Shown here: positions 35,651-48,600 of the stretch, one piece after another | Numbering within the stretch: the first letter of the stretch is position 1 | Layout: the number at the start of each line of letters is the position of its first letter | Origin: Catonia carolina | Lineage: Eukaryota > Arthropoda > Insecta > Hemiptera > Achilidae | NCBI GenBank assembly: GCA_035578175.1 | Contig: JAQMRL010000001.1 | Location: 373,295,720 to 373,359,719 of the forward strand | Length of the DNA stretch: 64,000 nt | Direction of reading: 5' to 3' | Position numbers and translations under genes: made by a program | Notes under the pieces: model-generated | Seen by the model: the letters and a program-made list of their open reading frames with translations, nothing else | Database searches by the model: none | What the model was told of the DNA's origin: nothing

Positions 35651-36853
35651 TTGAAGAGAAAATATACCAATCCAATCTAAGATTAATCGGACAGTGAATG
35701 CTGGCCGCAGGTCGATTACAAGCGGGGATCAGCTAGCAGAGATATTCCATTATATTTTAATCGGACTTCTCACAGTAAACGCTGGTGGGGGAACCTGCGC
35801 ATATCATGGGTTTGTTTTGTATAATCCTCTGTGCTGCTCTGCAGGTAATTAGCAGTGTACTTGGCGTCATATAATACATATTCATAAATAATAACAACTT
35901 ATTTATTAAAATGTCAACTTACAATGTTGTGGATACAGAATTGTTAGTATCTAAATATTAAACATTTTATAGAGTCATTCTCTTGAATTTAAAAAAAAAC
36001 CTCTCTCTTATCTTTTTTTTATTGCAGAGAAAGATGATACTTGCCGTACAATTTTCTGTTCTTATTTATGTCGCTAACGGTATCATCATTAAAAGAGAAC
36101 AATTTAGTTCTAAAAAAAAATAATAAAAAAATAATTCCATAAAAAATAATTTGTCATCACTGCTGCTACTGGAACACATCTTGAAATACAAACAACTGAA
36201 TGAAGGTTTAAGCATGTATTATATGCTCCCACTCTGCGCACTGGCCAACGTGAATCAGTACTTGTGATCTGCGACCAGGGTTCCCCTGTGCGCTGATTCT
36301 AACACGACCTGTGCGCTTCCCCTAACTGTGAATCAATTAATGAACACAAATTAGTTGTTAAAGGATTTTAAATCTAAATGAATACAGAACAGAGGAGAAA
36401 TTAATATAATGTTAAGAATACAATTAAAATCAATTTATTTTTTTATATTCTTGTTTTCTTTAAGGAAATTAATATATAAATTCATAATTATTTACAATAT
36501 ATTACTTATAATAAATTAAAATTACAAAAAATGTATAAACAATAATTTAATTACACTACATTTAATGCCTGAGTATCTTAACTATTACTTTTTTAACTAA
36601 TTCCCTTTAGGTATACTGAACTTTCAAAAATTTTTGAGATGATTCTGTAATGTATAGCAATCAACCAGTGATAAGGTACTTTCTATTAATATAAGTAAAA
36701 GCAAAGAAAATATAATGAGATTCTAACACTTTCATGACATTATGTTAGTAGTAGTTTTCAAAGTACTTGAAATCGTTGCATGAACATCGCTAGTGAGGGA
36801 ACAGTCCTCGTACTTAAACTAAATAGCATCAGTCACTTTACATCATTACACGT
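35651..36853. other. non-coding, nothing firm
   Basis: A GC-richer patch near 35695-35860 and another near 36225-36330 could be element ends, but I could not pair them. Confidence 0.35.
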
Positions 36854-37212
36854 AGGGTTACCACCTTTTCATTTCCATATTCCCAGACAATTGTTTGTGG
36901 GGGGGTTGTTGTGAATCAAAGAAGAAACCCCCAGACAAGTATAAAAATATATGACGTCCTCTGTTGCCAAAAGTGTTAACAATACATTGACAAACTTAAT
37001 GACAGCTTACAGGCGTACAAATTATTTTTGTCCGCTTGTTTAAAAAAAAAATTAGTATTGTACTGTAAATAAATGTACTAATCTAAGTAAATTTGAATAC
37101 AGTATAAATATCTTATCTTCTTATGGTGAATAATAAATTAGATTTGCAGACATTATAATGACAGGGTCTGAACTTAGAACAAATTTCTCAATTCCCGGAC
37201 GGGTGGTAACCT
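36854..37212. mobile_element. hAT-like MITE
   Basis: The left end 'agggttaccacc' and the inverted right end 'aaggttaccaccc' are followed on both sides by a CCCAGAC/CCGGACG-like block. Similar AGGGTTGCCACC ends are common in hAT MITEs. Non-coding. Confidence 0.5.
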
Positions 37213-37868
37213 TAATTATATGTCTTGCAATAACTAATCATTTAATTATGTGACGTTATCCCGATTATAGTAATGTAAGGGCAATGAATTATGTATTACA
37301 ATGAAAACAATTAATTTTACAATTCAGTTTGTAAATTATAAAATTTTTAGTTACCAATGAATAACCATTCTTTCGTTAAATTTTACAATTTTCTTTAAAT
37401 AGAAATGTGTAGTCAGTCAAGTTAATAAAAGATATTTAATTATTTTATAAATAGTATTATTGCAGATACCTTTCAATGCACTACAAAAAGCATTGGTATG
37501 TTTTTTGAATAGGTTTCTTATAGCAGTAGCTAAAAATACGGTTTGTAAATTATCTTTTAAAACTGACACGTTACGAATGATTACAAACATATGACACAAA
37601 TACCACAGTAAATTGCTAAACACTGACCTGGAAAGCCATCATTAAATTTCTGCTATAACAGAGAATTATTATTTAAGAAAGGGAAATATAGAGTTATAAT
37701 TGTATTATTAGTTGCTGACTCCCACTGCAAAAATATTAAGCATCCTCCTACACCAAGTGACTGTTCTCAGGTACTCTGAAAACTGCTGTAGCAGTGATAA
37801 AAATAATGTTCAAAATCAAACACCCTCAGTTAATAACATAATGCTTAATAAGTTATGTAACATCACAA
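37213..37868. other. non-coding, nothing recognised
   Basis: AT-rich; no supportable feature. Confidence 0.5.
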
Positions 37869-38360
37869 TACAAGGTGTTTCATAATGTACTTCGGGGTTA
37901 TGAAAATTCAGTACAAAAAAGTATTTCACTGATAAGAATGAAACAAGTACTGTACGAAAGAGCACTTCAAATAGTTTTTTCCACATATTCTGGGCAGTTA
38001 GTTAACTGTTTGCCAGCTAGGCGGAGACAGTAAAGAAAATGGCTGCCACGGGAAGTGAGAAGTTGTTTTGTGTGTTAGAATTTCACGTGTCAAAGTCAGT
38101 AATTACTGTGCAACAAGCGTTTCAATTGAAATTTAATAAGGATCCACCAAGTGACAATCCAATTCGTGCAGGGTATAAACAATTCAGTGAAACTGGTTGC
38201 TTGTGCAAGTGGAATTCAACTGGCATCAACCTCAGATGCCAATGTCGAAAGTGTGTGTACAAGTTTTATTTGCAGCCCGTCAAAATTGACTGCGTCTGCA
38301 AGCAGAGAGTCAGGAATTCCAAAAACAACAGGGTGGAGAGTTCTCCGTAAACGTTTATTA

Positions 38361-39656
38361 CGAGGGCGAATCAAATATAAACGGTAATTTTGCTGTTGAC
38401 TGTACCAAACACGTTCGGACCAGATGTGGCGGTGAGCAGTTGTTGTTTTGTTTAATAGGAGTGGGGGGAACAGCTTACTTCGCAGCATTGTTGCGTTCTG
38501 CCGTCAGTACAGCCATGACCGAGCGAGAGGTACATCCATCTGTTGCGCAACGAATCGTCATAAAATTTTTAGCAAATGAACGTGTTAAGCCTTCGGAAAT
38601 TTTTACTCGTTTGCGGGCACAGTTTGGGGACACTACTCTGTCTAAGAATCGAGTGTATACGTGGGCCAGAGAATTTAGGGGTGGGCGAGAACGTGTTGAA
38701 AACGAAAGTCACCGTCGACGCCCAAGGTCAAGTCTCACAGATGACATTAGTGCCGTTCGAGAGCTTATTGAAGGTGATCGCCGGTTAACTGTTCAAGAAA
38801 TCTCGTCAGAAATTGGTATCAGCTACAGGTGTGTTCAGTCTGCAATCACAGACCACCTTGGCTTCAGAAAGATTAGTGCTCGATGGGTTCCGAGGTTGCT
38901 GTCCGGAAATCAAAAACAGGTCAGGTCGGAGATCGCCGGGAGACTTCTGCATCGATTTCAAGGAGAAGGTGAAGATTTTTTGAGGCACATCGTCACATGT
39001 GATGAGACGTGGGTCCACCATTACACTCCCGAATCGAAAATGGCAAGTAAGGAGTGGCGAAGGAAGGATGAAGGCTGCCCAGTGAAAGCCAAAACTCGTC
39101 TCTCAGCCGGAAAAGTTCTTGCAACAATTTTCTTTGACTCAAGGGGAGTTCTACTCATTGATTTTCTTCACGATCAAGGAACAGTGAATGCGGCTTACTA
39201 CTGCCAGGTGCTACAGTCGGCTAAAACCAGTTACCGAAACAAAAGACGAGGTGTGCCCGTTAGAGATGTCATTCTTCTCCATGACAACGCAAGGCCTCAC
39301 ACCGCATTGTTGACAAGAGATAAATTGGAAGAAATGGGCTGGGAAACTCTCGAACACCCTCCTTACAGTCCAGATTTGTCCCCTTGTGACTACTTTTTGT
39401 TTGCGCCTCTGAAAGAATCACTTGGAGGAAAACGATTTGAAAGCAATGAAGATGTCGAGAAGCTCGTGCGCGATTGGTTGACAACTCTCCCTCAATCTTT
39501 TTATGAACAGGCAATATTCAAGCTTCCAAATCGGTGGCAGAAGAGTGTAGATAATGCAGGAGACTATATTGAAAAATGTTGAAGGCATAGTTTTTGTATA
39601 ATATTATTCAATAAATATAATTTTAAAAATTACCGTTTATATTTGATTCGCCCTCG
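38361..39656 (+). mobile_element. complete mariner element with perfect TIRs (1296 bp)
   Basis: The TIRs are identical over 31 bp, beginning cgagggcgaatcaaatataa, and TA is duplicated at 38359-38360 and 39657-39658. Length is typical of mariner. It carries one uninterrupted transposase frame. It is nested in a much more decayed Tc1-like element, so it is the younger insertion. Confidence 0.95.
38515..39582 (+). CDS. mariner transposase, apparently intact (355 aa)
   Basis: The ATG at 38515 opens MTEREVHPSVAQRIVIKFLA, the usual mariner N-terminus. The frame extends upstream to 38440 but that part is untranslated TIR-proximal sequence by family comparison. It has two HTH regions (residues about 10-110), linker motif WVPRLL, and the catalytic triad VTCDETWVHHY, LLHDNARPHTA and YSPDLSPCDYF. 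Exactly 34 residues separate the second and third Asp, so it is DD34D. The transposase binds the TIRs and moves the element by cut-and-paste at TA sites. Length and motifs equal active mariners, with no stop or frameshift. Activity is an inference. Confidence 0.93.
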   Translation: MTEREVHPSVAQRIVIKFLANERVKPSEIFTRLRAQFGDTTLSKNRVYTWAREFRGGRERVENESHRRRPRSSLTDDISAVRELIEGDRRLTVQEISSEIGISYRCVQSAITDHLGFRKISARWVPRLLSGNQKQVRSEIAGRLLHRFQGEGEDFLRHIVTCDETWVHHYTPESKMASKEWRRKDEGCPVKAKTRLSAGKVLATIFFDSRGVLLIDFLHDQGTVNAAYYCQVLQSAKTSYRNKRRGVPVRDVILLHDNARPHTALLTRDKLEEMGWETLEHPPYSPDLSPCDYFLFAPLKESLGGKRFESNEDVEKLVRDWLTTLPQSFYEQAIFKLPNRWQKSVDNAGDYIEKC

Positions 39657-40151
39657 TATTCAAACCGTACCATTTTCAATTAATGCAGCATCTATCTGAT
39701 GGAGATAAAACACGTCGGCGCTGAATGGAACGCGCATCTGAAGAAGACCAACACATTATGCTGTGGCCACCAAGATCACCAGACCTCACGCCATGTGACT
39801 TTTTTTTCTGGGGTTATGTGAAAGACAAGGTGTTCATGCCACCAATGCCGAACAATATCACTGAACTGAAGAATCGCATATTAAATGCAATCAACTCAAT
39901 CGAAAGGGACATGTTAGAACGTGTTTAGCAAGAGCTAGACTTTCATGTTGATGTGTGCCATGTGCTTATTACCAAAAGAGTACGCACTGAACATTTGTAG
40001 ATGTTTAAAAATAATTGTTTGAGACCCTGTATGGCCCATACACCTTTCATTTTGGTAAGTGAAATAGTTTTTCTGAGCTGAATTTTTGTAACTCTGAAGT
40101 ACATTATGAAACGTCCTGTATTATGAATCACAGAGATAAGCTATTAGAGAG

Positions 40152-40536
40152 GATGCCAAATAAGCTTGCCAGTGTAGCTGCGCGAACAGTTAGGATTCAA
40201 TCAGTATATTTAGTGTTTTAGTACCGAACTGCCTATTAAATCACATATTCCAAATAATGTAAATTATCATCTATTAGCGACGTTAAAAACATTCAATTGT
40301 AAATATTGTATACTAAAACCTACCACATACAACACATTACAGACTAATGTTTTCAGGTTAGCTGATATAATATATCAGCTAACTTGAAAACGTTATATTA
40401 ACGTTGTGAGAGCGACGTGACTCTAATCACAGCTAGTACAGCACTGACCCTCACCACTCGCTGAGGCAATTGAGCGCGCTATTACCAAAATAAACCTTCT
40501 ACGCACTTCAGAAAACCAGTAAGCTTATTTGGCATC
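40152..40536. mobile_element. MITE with central palindrome
   Basis: The ends are gatgccaaataagcttgc and, inverted, gatgccaaataagcttac. At its centre (40349-40391) is a hairpin made of ttttcaggttagctgatat and its near-exact complement. No coding sequence. Confidence 0.65.
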
Positions 40537-42619
40537 TGCTTTACACTGGGATAAAATTTGTGAAAATTTGTTGGTTAACATTTTCTATAAACATTACATT
40601 TTAAATAAATGATTGTCACCTATAGAGGTGACAATTTATACTAGCAAAAAAGAAAAGGAAATTTATAAAATAAAAATTTTATACATAAATGTACCAGATC
40701 TATTTTGTAAAGAAATAACAATGTAGAAAAGTACCTTTCACTAGAAATTAATTTTGCTTATAATTTTGTTTTGCTCTGTATAATAGAATTTATTTAATAA
40801 AAATGATATTGACTTAAGTATTATACTAATCATTCAAACATGGAATATATATTTGGTATAAAAATAAAAAAGTAGTACGTATTACTATGTAATAACCCAT
40901 ATCTTATTAAAAGATTAAATCTAACATTTGCTTAAAAATTTTTAAATTTAATTTCAACTTAAAACCCTAATTACAACTACATTTACCCTTTGTTTCGATA
41001 AAAACAAAAAACTTTTAAAGTTATCACCAAAAACCTTAAATGAATATCAAGAAGCAGGTAACGATACTAAATTAAAAATGCTAACGCAATCAATAAATCT
41101 TTTTCTTTTTAACCCTAGTGATTATTCAGACAATACAATAATTATGTAAATTTAAAATGACTTACAAATTACACTAAATAAACTTATTTTAAAATGTTCT
41201 GTAAATATTTAACAATGATATGATGTCAATAAACAATGTTTTTTTTAAAATATGAATAATTGTTATTGATATAAAAAAAATTGTTTTTCAACAAAAGAAA
41301 TTGATTAAATGCACTGAATTAACAGATAGAATAAACCATAACAAAAGGTAATAATTTAATAACGGTGAATACAAACTGCTCGATGTAACATTAATATCAT
41401 TAATAATAATAGTGATGCAGGGATTTGCACTTACAATGAAGTAATAATCATGCTAAGAAAATTATTTAAAAAATGTGAAGTCACTGTACAGACAACTACT
41501 TTGAGTAACTAACTACTCCATACAAAACTTCTAGCAGTTTTCTAATATTTGGTATTGCTTAAAAAAAAACAATAGGCTTTGAACCATTTCGACAAACTTT
41601 TATACCCCATTCGCTTGTCTTAGGACCTTCACTGAAAAATGCGCATTGAACCTCTTTTTGAGACTAGATTCTACAAAACAATAAAATCGAGAAACTAATA
41701 CGTAATGTAAAATAGCAGGGGTAATTTAGAATTCTTTTCGTGTATTTCACCGTTCCAGAACATCCACCTGATGTTTGTATGGTAAACTTGGACGCTAAAC
41801 ATGTTTGCATGATATTAAGAATACTTGTCTCCACTAGTATTGAGTGTTTTAGTCAGGAGCTCCTCTAGGTAAATTATTAGGAGAGCGCAGAAATGATGCT
41901 CTAAAGTAAGAGTTTTCAAGTAATTATGCTTATAAATAACTTAAAGATTAAATGTTGAAGCTTCTTTTATACACCAACAAATAATTTTAATTTTCGGTTT
42001 TTGTTTAAAAGTACAGTACATTAAATGTTACTGAAAAAAATCAAAATTTAAAAACTTTACAATAAACTAAGTTTTCTGAATAACAGTATAAATTATTTGT
42101 CTTAACAAAAAAATTTAAGGAATGATATTTTTTGTTTTATTTCTTCACAATTTTTGAAGTTAAGAATATTTTATGTTCAGCAGATGATTGTTTTAAAAAA
42201 TATATTATTGCAGTTTAAGCTGCAAAAGGGTACACACCATACTACTATCTACAAGAATATGTGAAAAACATTACCATCTACTGCACACGCACACATAAAA
42301 AGGAATGGCTGAGAGGAAAGGGACACTGATGTCCCTTAAGTACAAATTCTTTCCGTATTTTGAATTGTTTCAAAGCATTAAAATCTTAACAGGCGTTTTA
42401 ATTGTACCCATTACAGGTTCTATTTAAAAAAACTGTTTTCAAGCAGCAAATATTTAAATAAAATTCCATTATCTATAAATATTGTTTAATACTTTTATCA
42501 CAATAAAAAGTAACCAATTAGAAACTACTACAACAAAATGTTATTGTAATCACACATTATCGACAATCCCTAATTCCATCGCCAATTCTAATAACACATT
42601 ACTATACTATTAATTATAC
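40537..42619 (-). other. nicalin 3' UTR / flank
   Basis: AT-rich sequence after the nicalin stop codon. Several TTTATT (AATAAA on the minus strand) occur, for example around 40788, but none can be chosen. No other gene is recognised. Confidence 0.45.
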
Positions 42620-42685
42620 TTAATTCACTTTATTACTTTTAGTTGAAACAAATAAAGGCATGGCAGCATAAACTGATGGGAAATT
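42620..42685 (-). CDS. NCLN: nicalin terminal exon
   Basis: 66 bp including TAA. The acceptor is a long T run followed by cag/AATTTC. Encodes [21 protein letters not shown], a short cytosolic-side tail after the membrane anchor. The position and length fit the family, but conservation here is low, so it is the least certain exon. Confidence 0.75.
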   Translation of the reverse strand, partial: NFPSVYAAMPLFVSTKSNKVN

Positions 42686-45600
42686 CTGAAAAAAAAAACA
42701 AAACAAAAGAATGTAACAAGATAAAACAATACAATTTTAAGAAAATATTAATTTCGGTAGGCCTACATTATACAATCAACATATCTACACAATCAAATCA
42801 ATTAGAATTTAAATAAAATATTTCTGTTTTATTACACCAGAAATATATGGACATAAATGTGATGTCTTTAATGCCTCATCCACTCACTAATCACTAATAT
42901 TCTCTATTTTCTCAATCACCTACAGAGCTGACATTCATCATACTCGTTCCTTAGGGGTAAAGAAGGGACGAAAATCCTAAATAATACATATTTCTACACC
43001 TTCCCAATGAATTACAGTTTGAACAATTGGCATTTGTAATCTCTAAATTAGGTTCAGAAACATGGGTGAAGAGCTGGAAACAATTAAGGAAAATTCAGGC
43101 ATCGGAAATGAAGTTGTTAAGGTCAGTAAAGGGCTGTACAAGAGTGAATAGATTATATAATGAAGATGTGCGTAAGGAATTGAACATCTTCAAGTTGGAA
43201 GACCGAATAATAGAAAACAGGCAGAGTTGGCTGGCACATTTGGAAAGAATGCCTGATGGGCGTATACCTAAGGAAGTATGGAGGTATAGGCCGGTGGGCC
43301 GAAGAGATATTGGAAGACCCAGGAAAATATGGTAGCTGTCCTTAAGAAAATTTCAAAAAAAAAACTTTGAGACCGGAACAGGCGATTCACCTAAACCCTG
43401 CAGTAAAGAAGAAGAAGAATCTCTAAATAATACACAGGAAAAATAACAAGTTTTAATTACAGCCACTCATGCCTCAGATATAATAATGAATAAGGGGAAT
43501 AAATATCATTTTTATATCTTCCAGAATAGATACAGTAATTCTAAAACTAAGTACGTAAATTCTAATATAATGTGATCGTACTAAACCATACGATCATATG
43601 ATCCCAAAGGTTAATTACGTAAATAATTAACAAAACTGCTAATTCTCAGTTAAATTAAAGCCACCATAAAACTAATTATGTAGTAAATCCAGTATAATGT
43701 ATAAAAAATGTTAATCCCAATTAAAATTTAAATAAAGTCAGTCTATTTATAAATAAACATGTAAACATTATTAATGTAATGTAAAAAAACCTATTAGGCA
43801 ATCCAGTTTTTTAGAAATTTTATTTAATATGTTAAAAGTATAGAATACATTAATGGCCATATCTTGCGCAGTAATAAGCCAATTTCAATAAACCGAATTT
43901 GTAGTAACTTAAATCGTAAGATAGATTTCTTAAAAACTACCTACTCTATCAGTTTTTCATATTTTTTATGTTGGGGATGACTTTACTTTTTTCCTAATGT
44001 TGTTGTTGTTGTTGTTTAGGTCAACAGCCGAAAGGCTGGTTTGAACCTCTAGAGGTTTTACTAAGTAAAATCGAGGAGTAAAGTGGTTTACCATGGCCTT
44101 CCTCACTGAGTTGAAAGAGTATGCTTATCAGCATACCAGGCCCTCCGAAAAGCACTCACTTTCCACCCTGGAAATGACACCTTCACTTCATTCACCACAG
44201 GGTCTGGCTGCATAGTGAAATTCATTACTCTCAAAGGAGATAACTCTGACTAGTGTCTTTTACACCTCTACCTCTTCTGTTCTTAAATAGTTCAGTCATA
44301 CAAGTGGCTGACTATGTGATAAGAAACAGAACTATTTTTTTAGCCCTGGACTAAACAGATAGAGTGCAATTAAAATAACACTCCACCTGCCCGTTTTGGG
44401 CATTTTTTCCTTGTATAGGGCCAATTTTAGACCATGTGAGGTGACGTTAAACATTTCTGGAGGTTCGCAGCCCACATTCTCAGCATTAACTTACTGTAGG
44501 TTTTCTCCTTTCTTCAGTCCACCCGGTGTTCTGTTTTTGCTCTTCGAGTAAGCCCTTAACTTTGTAATTAGTTGTCTGAATTTGGATCGATTCATTAAGT
44601 TTTCTCAATATCCCTTCTGACTTCTTTAATACACTTATACAACACCTTAGATATATTGTTTAGCATCTTAAAAATTTGTTTTGTCAAACGGTTGTCATCC
44701 ATTCTACACAGGTGTCCATCATAAAAATTTAGTCTTCTTTTTCTAATCATTTCCATTAACTGTTCATTTTTCTTGTTAGAATTCTTCTCAACCTTTTGAA
44801 TATTTCATGTATATTTAATTTAATTTATAACATTTTTTTAAACCATCCAACATAATCGTGCACTTTTACTTTAATTGTAGATTTGAACATGGTTGATTAA
44901 ACTGGGTGTTTGTGAAATAAATATTTCCAGTGTCTACTTAATATAAATTTTTAATACACAATTAAACTCTGAATGAGAAAATCAAATTTAAGAATGATGA
45001 AGTAATATTGACTGCTGCTGTTATCTACAATAACTATGGAAAATGATAGATTAGAAAAATTGAACAGTTTTATGTCTAGATGACTGAAGGTGCTACATCT
45101 TCTACAGGTTTTAAAGTTTTATATGATATTTTATGAACTCAGATGATGGTAGATCCACCGAAACAGATGTAAGTGAAAATCATGAGGATCAAGGTAGCTG
45201 AAAAGGTTAGTTAAATTTATAATATTATACAATAAAATTGATTTCAAGCGCACAATGCATTATTAAGGTTCATTTTTGAAAAAATACAATTAATCTCTTT
45301 TAAAGAATGATACAACTATTATTCCTTTAAAAAAAAAATCTTACCTGGATAAATAAATAAACAACTCCTAAATAAACAGCAATAGCAAAGGTGAGGAAGA
45401 GATCAAACACTGCTGGTTTTACACTGAAACGAAAAAACCAATATCACTATACAATAAAACTAATGAAATAACCATTAAAAATAATGAGAAACACCCACAA
45501 TCATTTATTTCATGGATTTACTTTGTATTATACCCACTATTTAAAAATACATCTTTAGAAAATACGGTTACAAATAAAAAATACGATAACAATTTTAAGT

Positions 45601-48600
45601 CCCAATTAAATGACTAATACAAACAGTAGGTGGGCATTTAGTAATTTTTTTTTTGTAACAGTGTATTTCTTTTACAATCAGTTTATAAATACAAAAACTT
45701 TAAGCAAAGACGATAAAATCTGAGTAATGTCCTTGAATTAAAATAAAAACCACACTCAGTAAAGTGTTTCAACAAGACTAAACGTGAAGAAGAAAAAAAT
45801 GTATATGTACAAAATCTGAACTTGAAGAACTGTGAATCAACGCCCCGAATCACAAAGCTGATGAAGCTGGAGATGTTAGTAAATTAAACTAAAAAAATAT
45901 TCTAATAGAATAAATTTTTACATAATGAGTAAACATAACTATTAACTAAATAAATATGTTAACAACCTTAAAATAATACATAATTACAGGAATTGAAAAC
46001 TTATGATTATACGAGGTTTGTTCAAAAAATAACGGGAATTTGCGTTTTTTGAAAAAAATATTTATTTATTCATCTACATTACTATTGTCGCCTTCAAAGT
46101 AGTCCCCTTTGCATGCAATACACTTGTGCCAACGCTTTTTCCAATCCTCCAAACACTTCTGAAACTCGATCTTTGTGATAGCTTTTAGCTCTTTCACCAA
46201 TTCGCTTTTAATGTCATCTATGCTTGTAAAACGACGGCCTTTTAATGTTCTCTTTATTTTTGGAAACAAAAAAAGTCACATGGAGCCATGTCTGGCGAAT
46301 ATGGAGGCTGGGGCATCGTTACAGTTTTGTTTTTGGCCAAAAATTCACGAACAAGCAATGAAGTGTGAGCAGGTGCATTATCGTGGTGCAAAAGCCATGA
46401 ATTGTTTTGCCACAAATCCGAGTGTTTTTTTCGGATTGCTTCACGCAAACGACGTTGAACTTGTAGGTAGTACTCCTTATTGATTGTTTGACCTTGTGGC
46501 AAGAATTCATGATGTACTATGCCATTAAAATCGAAGAACACAGTGAGCATAACCTTCACATTCGACCGCACTTGTCGAACCTTTTTCGGTCTTGGCGATC
46601 CAGAATGCCTCCATTGGGACGATTGAGCCTTAGTTTCGACATCGTATCCGTAAACCCATGTTTCCTCACCTGTTATAACACGTTTGAGTAGATCCGCATC
46701 GTTGTCGACTTCATTTAGTGACTCCTGAGTAACTTCCATTCGCCGCTGTTTTTGTTCGAAATTCAACAATTTTGGAACAAATTTTGCTGCCACACGTTTC
46801 ATACCCAAAAGATCCGAAAAAATTTCATGGTATGATTTTTTGTTTGTTTTTTGTTTAACGTCCGACTGTTCTGCAATTACTGCTAATGCAGACGGTGAAG
46901 GATGAAATGATTTTTTGTAACATATGAAAATATGCCGTGCCTGAATGGGATTTGAACCCAAGACCGCATGATGAGAGGCGAGCACGTTACCAACTACGCC
47001 AATACGGCCGGCTCATGGTATGAGCCAATCGATATGCCAACATCATCACTGACTTCTCTGATTGTGATTCGGCGATTGTTCATAACCATTTCTTTCACTT
47101 TTTTCACGTTTTCATCGGTTGTTGATGTGCTTGGACGTCCGGGTCGTTCGTCATCTTCAGCGTTTTCGCGGCCATCTTGGAAACACTTATACCACTCGTA
47201 AATCCTTGTTTTACTCATAGCAGACTCACCATATGCCTTTGTTAACATTTCACACACTTTATTACACTTTATTTCATTTTTCACGCAAAATTTAATACAA
47301 ATTCTTTGATCCATTTTTTTTAACAAACAAAAATAGCCGTGCTCGAAAAACACGTCTAACCTTAGCGGCTTCCACTTAAGAACTAAGCAATGAATATTGT
47401 TGAAAATTTTATCGTACGTCAAGGGCATGTGCACCAACATAATAAAAAAAAACTTTTACAATCGGACTATCCAAACCCGCGAAATTTAAAAATTCCGTTA
47501 CTTTTTGAACACACCTCGTACATCATTGAAAACTAGAAGAATTGATACTTCCAGCCATGTAAAAACCATTTTAATATCATTTTATAGTTTTATAACATTT
47601 CAAATGTAGGCAAAAATGGCCAGCATTCTATGAGCGACCTGTTTTTAACTGGAGCACACTCAAACTTTTTTTTAATTATTTAAAGTCGCATCAACAGCTT
47701 GGTTATTGGCGACTACGGTAGGTTATAAAACAGTGGGTTGGGTCATTCCATGTCAAATCAACACAGTGATTTTCCCTCACCTTTTCCAATTTCCATAAAA
47801 TTTCACAGGGAGGTTGCCTACATATAGACTAAGAATAATACCAATTTTTATTCAATTTTATCAATCGGTTCTTGAATTACAGCTGTATAAAATTACCAAA
47901 AAAGGCCTAAAAACGTGCATACGGAAAGTTTTTAAATTCAAATTGTGCCTCTCCTAATTAAGATACAGAGCTGGAAAAGGTGTCATTTTAAAGCATTTTT
48001 CATGGTCTTTCATTTGATATGCAACATATGTTAAGAGGAAAAATTTATTTTTTAAATCTGTTTCAAAATTTTGATTTTAAATTTTTCAAAATGCGCCGCT
48101 TCAAAAAATTTGAAAAAAATTTAAAACAACCTTTATAAAAATGTTTATAAACAAACACTGTAAGTTTAAACATGGGATCGTAATGGGTTCTGTCAAAAAG
48201 CTATCTACAAGAATACATTCAATGAGTTTTTTGTAAAATTTTAGTCATACATGACTATATAACATACATGAATACAATCAGTCATACATGAATAACATAA
48301 ATACATTTATTATTGGAGTTTTGTTCAAATGCAGCTTAGCTTTAATTTAAACTTAACCAAAGTGTTTTGAAGGACAATCATAACTGCAGATCATTGATAT
48401 GGTCGTTATATGCTACAGTTGCTTGATGTGTTTCTAGTTCAGTGATACTGTAAACTCTTCCTGTTAAGAGCAAATATATTATGAATAGACTCAAAGATAA
48501 CCTAAAGGACTCAGAATAACTTGTGATTTAGCTAAAAACTATGGTTTTCTTCTGCAAGATGAAATACAGAGCTACCAGTGGACAAGCAACAGTCTGCCCA

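Larger units (their letters stand above)
37871..40118 (+). mobile_element. Tc1-like (DUF4817) element hosting a mariner
   Basis: TA flanks (37869-37870, 40119-40120) and related TIRs: left 'gtgtttcataatgtacttc', right, inverted, 'acgtttcataatgtacttca'. Coding fragments at 38039-38350 (MAATGSEKLFCVLEFHVSKS, VITVQQAFQLKF, then frameshifted) and 39725-39928 (WPPRSPDLTPCDFFFWGYVK) are the two ends of a DUF4817-type transposase. The centre is deleted and a mariner occupies 38361-39656. Confidence 0.85.
46012..47518 (-). mobile_element. mariner element interrupted by a SINE
   Basis: TA-flanked (46010-46011, 47519-47520). The TIRs are cgaggtttgttcaaaaaata (left) and, inverted, cgaggtgtgttcaaaaagta (right). 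Removing the SINE and one target copy leaves about 1319 bp, normal for mariner. Confidence 0.92.

Noticed and set aside
39269..39514. Minus-strand frame within the mariner
   Set aside because: Antisense of the intact transposase.
46926..47010. A tRNA gene (box A and box B visible)
   Set aside because: The segment continues into a SINE body and tail, is flanked by an 11-bp duplication and does not close an acceptor stem.
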